From SIG672 sp045657105 (GTDB lineage Bacteria > Bacillota > Clostridia > Oscillospirales > CAG-272), in assembly GCA_045657105.1 (NCBI GenBank), contig JAZOSN010000071.1, positions 1 to 10,796 of the forward strand: a stretch of DNA of 10,796 nt, in the 5' to 3' direction. Made by a program: the position numbers and the translations under genes. Below the pieces are notes generated by a model. The model was not told where the DNA came from and ran no database searches. It saw only the letters and a list, made by a program, of their open reading frames with translations. This document shows positions 6,522 through 10,796 of this stretch, piece after piece (the stretch's first letter is position 1; the number at the start of each line of letters is the position of its first letter).

Positions 6522-6549
6522 TTGACAAACAAAAAGAAAGTAGTATAAT
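6522..6549 (+). promoter_or_regulatory. Sigma-A promoter of the LiaF-like gene
   Basis: Both boxes match consensus exactly: TTGACA (6522-6527) and TATAAT (6544-6549), separated by 16 bases. Transcription should begin near 6556, about 30 bases before the ATG at 6586. No terminator follows the first gene, so this promoter may drive the GH2 genes too. Confidence 0.88.
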
Positions 6550-6572
6550 TAAGCAAAATAGGACACGTCTGC

Positions 6573-6578
6573 GAGGAG
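6573..6578 (+). promoter_or_regulatory. Ribosome binding site GAGGAG of the LiaF-like gene
   Basis: GAGGAG is 7 bases before the ATG at 6586, an ideal spacing that confirms this start. Confidence 0.8.
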
Positions 6579-6585
6579 ATAAGAT

Positions 6586-7242
6586 ATGAAAGCATTGAAG
6601 AACGTTTTACTCGGCATCGCGCTTATTGCACTCGGAGTTATTTTCGCGCTTAACGCGCTTGGTATCATATCGGTCGACCTCTTTTTCGAGGGGTGGTGGA
6701 CACTCTTTATAATAGTTCCGAGCTTTTTCGGTCTTTTCTCAAAAAACGACCGCATCGGTGCTATATTCGGGCTTCTCATCGGCATAGCCTTTCTTCTTGC
6801 TGCGCGTGATATTATAGATTTCGATTTGATATGGAAGCTTATTCTCCCTGCCGTTCTCATTTTTGCAGGCATCAAGATCGTCTTTGGCAAATCCTTCAAG
6901 AAAAAAGAAAAAGAGGGTAGGAAGGGTAGGCACAATTCCATATTTGCAAGCGAAAATGCAAACTTTGACGGCCATATAATCAAAAGCACCGAGTTCAACT
7001 GTGTTTTCGGTGAGCTTCAAATATTTATGGGACACGCGATACTTGAAAGCGACGTTACGATAAGCATAAACAACGTATTCGGAAGCACGGAAATAAAGCT
7101 TCCCGACGGTGTAAACGTTTCTGTTAGCTCGTCAACCTTTTTAGGCGACGTTGAACACAAAATATCTACCGAAAGACTCGAAGGAGCCTATACGGTAAAT
7201 ATCAAGGCAAACTGTGTATTTGGCGAGATAGTAATACTCTGA
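6586..7242 (+). CDS. LiaF/YvqF-like membrane protein (four-helix membrane region plus beta-rich C-terminal domain)
   Basis: The 218-residue product has four hydrophobic segments at about 7-29, 37-52, 57-74 and 82-101. A strongly basic linker (KSFKKKEKEGRKGR, 102-115) follows and by the positive-inside rule is cytoplasmic. Residues 118-218 are a repetitive beta-rich domain with recurring phrases: NCVFGELQI, NNVFGSTEI, STFLGDVE and NCVFGEIVI. This layout matches the LiaF/YvqF family. In Bacillus subtilis LiaF restrains the LiaRS cell-envelope stress system; many relatives have no known role. No sensor kinase or response regulator lies beside it here, so a signalling role is not shown by context. 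It has a perfect promoter and ribosome binding site and is followed after 60 bases, without terminator, by a GH2 gene. Family assignment is fairly sure, function is inferred. Confidence 0.8.
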   Translation: MKALKNVLLGIALIALGVIFALNALGIISVDLFFEGWWTLFIIVPSFFGLFSKNDRIGAIFGLLIGIAFLLAARDIIDFDLIWKLILPAVLIFAGIKIVFGKSFKKKEKEGRKGRHNSIFASENANFDGHIIKSTEFNCVFGELQIFMGHAILESDVTISINNVFGSTEIKLPDGVNVSVSSSTFLGDVEHKISTERLEGAYTVNIKANCVFGEIVIL

Positions 7243-7267
7243 CTCGTCTGAAATAATAAAAATAATT

Positions 7268-7280
7268 GCCGCAAGGCGGC
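7268..7280 (+). other. Small hairpin GCCGC AAG GCGGC between the LiaF-like and GH2 genes
   Basis: A 5-pair, all-GC stem with a 3-base loop stands 10 bases before the GGGAGG ribosome binding site (7291-7296) of the first GH2 gene. There is no T tract after it, so it should not terminate transcription. It could protect a processed GH2 transcript or slightly attenuate read-through; this is inference. Confidence 0.4.
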
Positions 7281-7302
7281 TCTGAAAACCGGGAGGTTTA
7301 TT

Positions 7303-9048
7303 ATGTCAAACACCAACATTCCACGCCCCGAGCACCCGAATCCTCAGTGGGAGCGAAAGAACTGGGTAAATCTTAACGGCGAGTGGCTCTTTGAGATCGA
7401 CAACGCGAGAAGCGGTGAGCATAGAGGTCTTCAAAATGCCGAGTCACTTTCGGGAAAGATCACTCTTCCCTTTTGCCCTGAAAGCTCTCTTTCGGGAGTT
7501 AACAACAAGGACTTTATGTACTGTGTATGGTACAAGAGGAGTGTCACCTTCACCGAGGAGGATCTTAACGGAAATCGCGTTATTTTCCACATAGGCGCGG
7601 CAGATTTCGAAACCAAGGTATGGGTAAACGGAAAGATCGCAGGTCTTGCTCACGTTGGAGGATACACCTCGTTTGAGTACGATATTACAAAGCTCTTGAA
7701 GGCTGGCGACAACCTCATCACGATTGCTTGCTACGACGATACGCGCAGTCCAAGGCAGGCCGGCGGAAAGCAGTCGCCGAGATTTGAGTCGCATCGCTGC
7801 TACTACACGAGAAACACCGGTATCTGGCAGACCGTATGGTACGAAATCGTTCCCCAAGACTACGTAAAATATGCAAAGATCGTTCCCGATCTCGAAAATC
7901 AGTCGGTATCAATCTCGGCAGAGCTCTGCGGAAGCGGCGACCTCAGTGCGGAGGTGTTTTACAATGGCAAAAAGGTCGGCGAGGCATCGAAGAAGAGCCT
8001 TTCTGTCACCGGTCAGCTTGAAATAGCGCTCTCCGAAAAGCATGTATGGGAGCTTGGCAACGGACGTCTTTACGATCTTATTATACGCTTTGGTAAGGAC
8101 GAGATAAAGAGCTATTTCGGACTTCGTTCGATAGAAATGAGAGGCGACAAGTTCCTTCTCAACGGAAAGAGCGTTTTCCAGCGTCTTGTTCTCGATCAGG
8201 GCTACTATCCCGACGGAATCATCACTGCTCCGAGCGAAGAGGCACTTATACAGGACATTCAGTGCGGTCTTGACGCAGGCTTTAACGGTGCGCGTCTGCA
8301 CCAGAAGGTCTTTGAGCCGAGATATCTCTACAACGCCGACAAGATGGGCTATATGGTATGGGGAGAATACGGAAACTGGGGTCTTGACTACTCGAACATC
8401 GCAAACCTTGCGACCTTCCTTCCCGACTGGCTTGCATCTGTAAAGCGCGACTTCAACCACCCCTCGCTCGTTGGCTGGTGCCCCTTCAACGAGACTTGGG
8501 ATTACGAGGGCAGATGGCAGGATCCCGATCTGCTCCGCATAGTTTACGAGCAGACCAAGATCTTTGATCCGAGCCGTCCCTGTATCGACACGAGCGGAAA
8601 CTTCCACGTAGTTACCGATATTTTCGACATACACGATTACGAGCAGAATCCCGAAACATTCAAGGCAAATTACGACAAGCTCTACACTGAGGGTACTCTT
8701 TTTGACCGTCATTTCAGACGTCAGACCTGGAAGGGCGAGCCCGTATTCATGTCCGAGTACGGCGGAATCGGATTCAAGCTCGTTGACAACTCGTTCACGT
8801 CTGGCGACCGCACCACAAGCTGGAGCTACGGTCAATCAACGGGAAGCTACGAGGAGTTTTACGAGAGATACAAAGGACTCACTCACGCGCTTCTTGACAA
8901 CCCGAAGATGTTCGGATTCTGCTACACTCAGCTTACCGACGTTGAGCAGGAGCAGAACGGTCTGTTTAACTACGACGACCGCTCGCCCAAGTTCGATATG
9001 GCGATAATATCCGAAATCAACAAGAAAAAAGCAGCAATCGAGGACTGA
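7303..9048 (+). CDS. Glycoside hydrolase family 2 enzyme, first of a tandem pair
   Basis: The 581-residue product is a retaining exo-glycosidase of family GH2. Residues about 15-185 form the N-terminal sugar-binding jelly roll, 186-275 the Ig-like middle domain ending in YFGLRSIE, and 280-575 the TIM barrel. The acid/base is Glu397 in GWCPFNE and the nucleophile is Glu485 in MSEYGG. The barrel also carries LDQGYYPDG, GFNGARLHQ and MVWGEYG, typical of a GH2 subgroup usually annotated as beta-galactosidase-like. The NxK motif that marks beta-glucuronidases is not present where expected (EQNG before LFNYDDR), so glucuronide cleavage is unlikely. With no signal peptide it should act in the cytoplasm. 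The start follows GGGAGG by 6 bases. It is 60 bases after the LiaF-like gene and 14 bases before a close paralogue. Family is certain; substrate is unknown. Confidence 0.95.
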   Translation: MSNTNIPRPEHPNPQWERKNWVNLNGEWLFEIDNARSGEHRGLQNAESLSGKITLPFCPESSLSGVNNKDFMYCVWYKRSVTFTEEDLNGNRVIFHIGAADFETKVWVNGKIAGLAHVGGYTSFEYDITKLLKAGDNLITIACYDDTRSPRQAGGKQSPRFESHRCYYTRNTGIWQTVWYEIVPQDYVKYAKIVPDLENQSVSISAELCGSGDLSAEVFYNGKKVGEASKKSLSVTGQLEIALSEKHVWELGNGRLYDLIIRFGKDEIKSYFGLRSIEMRGDKFLLNGKSVFQRLVLDQGYYPDGIITAPSEEALIQDIQCGLDAGFNGARLHQKVFEPRYLYNADKMGYMVWGEYGNWGLDYSNIANLATFLPDWLASVKRDFNHPSLVGWCPFNETWDYEGRWQDPDLLRIVYEQTKIFDPSRPCIDTSGNFHVVTDIFDIHDYEQNPETFKANYDKLYTEGTLFDRHFRRQTWKGEPVFMSEYGGIGFKLVDNSFTSGDRTTSWSYGQSTGSYEEFYERYKGLTHALLDNPKMFGFCYTQLTDVEQEQNGLFNYDDRSPKFDMAIISEINKKKAAIED

Positions 9049-9053
9049 AAGGA
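9048..9053 (+). promoter_or_regulatory. Ribosome binding site AAAGGA of the second GH2 gene, touching the first stop
   Basis: AAAGGA begins on the last base of the first GH2 stop codon and lies 9 bases before the ATG at 9063. The pair is therefore likely co-transcribed and translationally coupled. Confidence 0.75.
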
Positions 9054-9062
9054 CAAAAAGCT

Positions 9063-10796
9063 ATGATTACAAACAACATTCCGCGCCCCGAGCATCCTAA
9101 TCCCCAATGGGAAAGAAAAAATTGGGTAAACCTTAACGGCAAGTGGCTTTTCGAGATCGATCACGGCGCAAGCGGTGAGGCGAGAGGTCTGCAAAACGCC
9201 GACACGCTTTCATCTGAAATAATCGTTCCCTTCTGCCCCGAATCGAAGCTTTCGGGTGTCGAATACACCGATTTTATGCTTCAAGTATGGTATAAAAGAT
9301 CGATTACGATAACCGAGGACGATCTTGACGGAAACCGCGTTATTTTCCACGTAGGCGCGGCGGATTTCGAAACCAAGGTATGGGTAAACGGCAAGATAGC
9401 AGGGCTTCCTCACAAGGGCGGATATACCTCGTTCGAATACGATATAACAAATCTTCTTTCGGTAGGCGAAAACCTCATTACTATCTCGTGCTACGATGAC
9501 GTGCGCTCCTATATGCAGCCGCGCGGAAAACAGTCCGAGGAATTCGTATCGAGAGGCTGCGACTACACGAGAAACACCGGTATCTGGCAGACGGTCTGGT
9601 ATGAAATAGTTCCCGAAACCCACATAAAATATGCAAAGATAATTCCCGATCTCGAAAACGTATCGGTATTTATCGATGCGGAGCTTTGCGGAGCGGCAGA
9701 TCTTTCGGCAGAGGTATTCTACGAGGGCAAAAAGGTTGGCGAGGCGACAAAGAAGAATCTTTCCGTCACCGGTCAGCTTGAAATAAAGCTTTCCGAAAAG
9801 CACGTATGGGAGCTTGGCAAGGGACGTCTTTACGACCTTGTTCTCCGCTTCGGAAAGGACGAGATAAAGAGCTACTTCGGACTTCGCAAGGTCGAGCTCA
9901 GCGGTATGAAATTCCTTCTTAACGGCGAGTGTGTATTCCAAAGACTCGTTCTCGATCAGGGATATTATCCCGACTCTGTCATCACCGCTCCGAGCGAAGA
10001 AGCTCTTATTAAGGACATTCAGTGCGGTCTTGACGCGGGATTCAACGGTGCGCGCCTGCATCAGAAGGTCTTTGAACCGAGATACCTCTACAACGCCGAC
10101 AAAATGGGATATATGGTATGGGCAGAATACGGCAACTGGGGCATTGATTACGCTAACCTCTCCGTACTTTCTACCTTCCTTCCCGACTGGCTTGCATCTG
10201 TAAAGCGTGACTTCAACCACCCGTCTATAATCGGTTGGATCCCGTTTAACGAAACTTGGGATTACGGTCCTCGCCACACGAAGTGCAGTCCTCTTATTAT
10301 AAACACGGTATATAATCAGACGAAGATGCTCGACCCGACACGTCCCTGCATCGACGCCAGCGGAAACTATCACTTCGTTACCGATATTTTTGACGTTCAC
10401 GATTACGAGCAGGACTACAATCTCTTTAAGGAGCACTACGACAAGCTTTACAAGGAAAACGATCTTTACGATCGCTGCGGAAAGTCGCGTCAGTGCTGGA
10501 AGGGTGAGCCCGTAATGGTATCCGAGTACGGCGGAATCGGCTTCCAGCTTGAAACCAACGGCTTTGCTCAGGGCAGAACGGGCAACTGGAGCTACGGAAA
10601 ATCGGCGTTCAGCTTCGAGGAGTTCTACGAGAGATACGAGGCGCTTACCACCGCGCTTCTCGACAACCCGATGATGTGCGGCTTCTGCTACACCCAGCTC
10701 ACCGACGTTGAGCAGGAAAAGAACGGTCTCTTTAATTACGGTGACCGCTCGCCCAAGTTCGATATGGCGATAATTTCGGCTATTAACAAGAAAAAG
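9063..10796 (+). CDS. Glycoside hydrolase family 2 enzyme, second of the pair, cut by the right edge (partial)
   Basis: The frame runs open from the ATG at 9063 to the edge, 578 codons. It ends at INKKK, which in the first copy is five residues before the stop, so almost the whole protein is present. It is about three quarters identical by eye to its neighbour, with the same order of jelly roll, Ig-like domain and TIM barrel. Acid/base Glu397 (GWIPFNE) and nucleophile Glu488 (MVSEYGG) are kept. Differences cluster in barrel loops: after the acid/base the neighbour has EGRWQDPD and this copy GPRHTKCSP (two residues longer), and the segments just before and after the nucleophile also differ with one-residue gaps. 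The NxK glucuronidase motif is absent here too (EKNG). No signal peptide, so cytoplasmic. The pair probably handles related but not identical sugars. Same family certainty, substrate unknown. Confidence 0.94.
   Translation, partial: MITNNIPRPEHPNPQWERKNWVNLNGKWLFEIDHGASGEARGLQNADTLSSEIIVPFCPESKLSGVEYTDFMLQVWYKRSITITEDDLDGNRVIFHVGAADFETKVWVNGKIAGLPHKGGYTSFEYDITNLLSVGENLITISCYDDVRSYMQPRGKQSEEFVSRGCDYTRNTGIWQTVWYEIVPETHIKYAKIIPDLENVSVFIDAELCGAADLSAEVFYEGKKVGEATKKNLSVTGQLEIKLSEKHVWELGKGRLYDLVLRFGKDEIKSYFGLRKVELSGMKFLLNGECVFQRLVLDQGYYPDSVITAPSEEALIKDIQCGLDAGFNGARLHQKVFEPRYLYNADKMGYMVWAEYGNWGIDYANLSVLSTFLPDWLASVKRDFNHPSIIGWIPFNETWDYGPRHTKCSPLIINTVYNQTKMLDPTRPCIDASGNYHFVTDIFDVHDYEQDYNLFKEHYDKLYKENDLYDRCGKSRQCWKGEPVMVSEYGGIGFQLETNGFAQGRTGNWSYGKSAFSFEEFYERYEALTTALLDNPMMCGFCYTQLTDVEQEKNGLFNYGDRSPKFDMAIISAINKKK

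Noticed and set aside
6549..7035. Minus-strand frames opposite the LiaF-like gene
   Set aside because: They cover the promoter and coding region of a well-supported plus-strand gene and have no start signals of their own.
7243..7302. Riboswitch or separate promoter before the first GH2 gene
   Set aside because: Only 60 bases are available; no TTGACA/TATAAT pair is present, and the single 5-pair hairpin is too small for a known riboswitch.
7909..10436. Long minus-strand frames at 7909-8835 and 9210-10436 that resemble each other
   Set aside because: They look like a conserved protein pair, but both are antisense to the tandem GH2 genes. Their similarity follows from the sense-strand duplication. 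They lack ribosome binding sites and domains, whereas the sense frames have intact GH2 catalytic motifs.

Overview
The window looks like chromosomal DNA of an uncultured, endospore-forming, Gram-positive anaerobe of the class Clostridia, probably a gut relative of the Oscillospiraceae. The evidence is a clear spoVT gene, a Firmicute-type lipoprotein signal and secretion signal, near-consensus sigma-A promoters (TTGACA / TATAAT), strong AAGGAG-type ribosome binding sites, a type II pantothenate kinase, and a Cys-rich tail type common on clostridial surface proteins. The exact genus cannot be read from the sequence.

Layout. (1) Positions 3234 to 1, minus strand: one very long secreted protein, open to the left edge (1078 codons visible), built from two divergent copies of a large beta-rich module and followed by a Cys-rich region. 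It has its own strong promoter. (2) 3235-3719: an AT-rich spacer holding that promoter, then degenerate hairpin-forming repeats that run almost up to the spoVT ribosome binding site. (3) 3720-4268, plus: spoVT, ending in a hairpin terminator that probably works in both directions. (4) 6370 to 4406, minus: a two-gene operon of a lipoprotein with a sialate O-acetylesterase-type (SASA, SGNH-like) domain followed, 9 bases later, by a type II pantothenate kinase (CoaW-like). (5) 6371-6585: a divergent promoter region with two near-consensus promoters facing away from each other. (6) 6586 to 10796, plus: a LiaF/YvqF-like membrane protein, then two tandem paralogous glycoside hydrolase family 2 enzymes; the second is cut by the right edge, probably only a few codons before its stop.

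How the parts may work together. The GH2 pair has no signal peptide and should act in the cytoplasm on imported sugars; the lipoprotein esterase and the long secreted protein act outside the membrane. This is consistent with a region of carbohydrate and cell-surface functions around a sporulation regulator, but no transporter, sugar regulator or sensor kinase is present, so a pathway cannot be assigned. I see no CRISPR array, tRNA, rRNA, transposase, phage gene or recognisable defence system. The most unusual items are the architecture of the long secreted protein, the esterase/pantothenate kinase pairing, and the diverged active-site loops of the duplicated GH2 enzymes.
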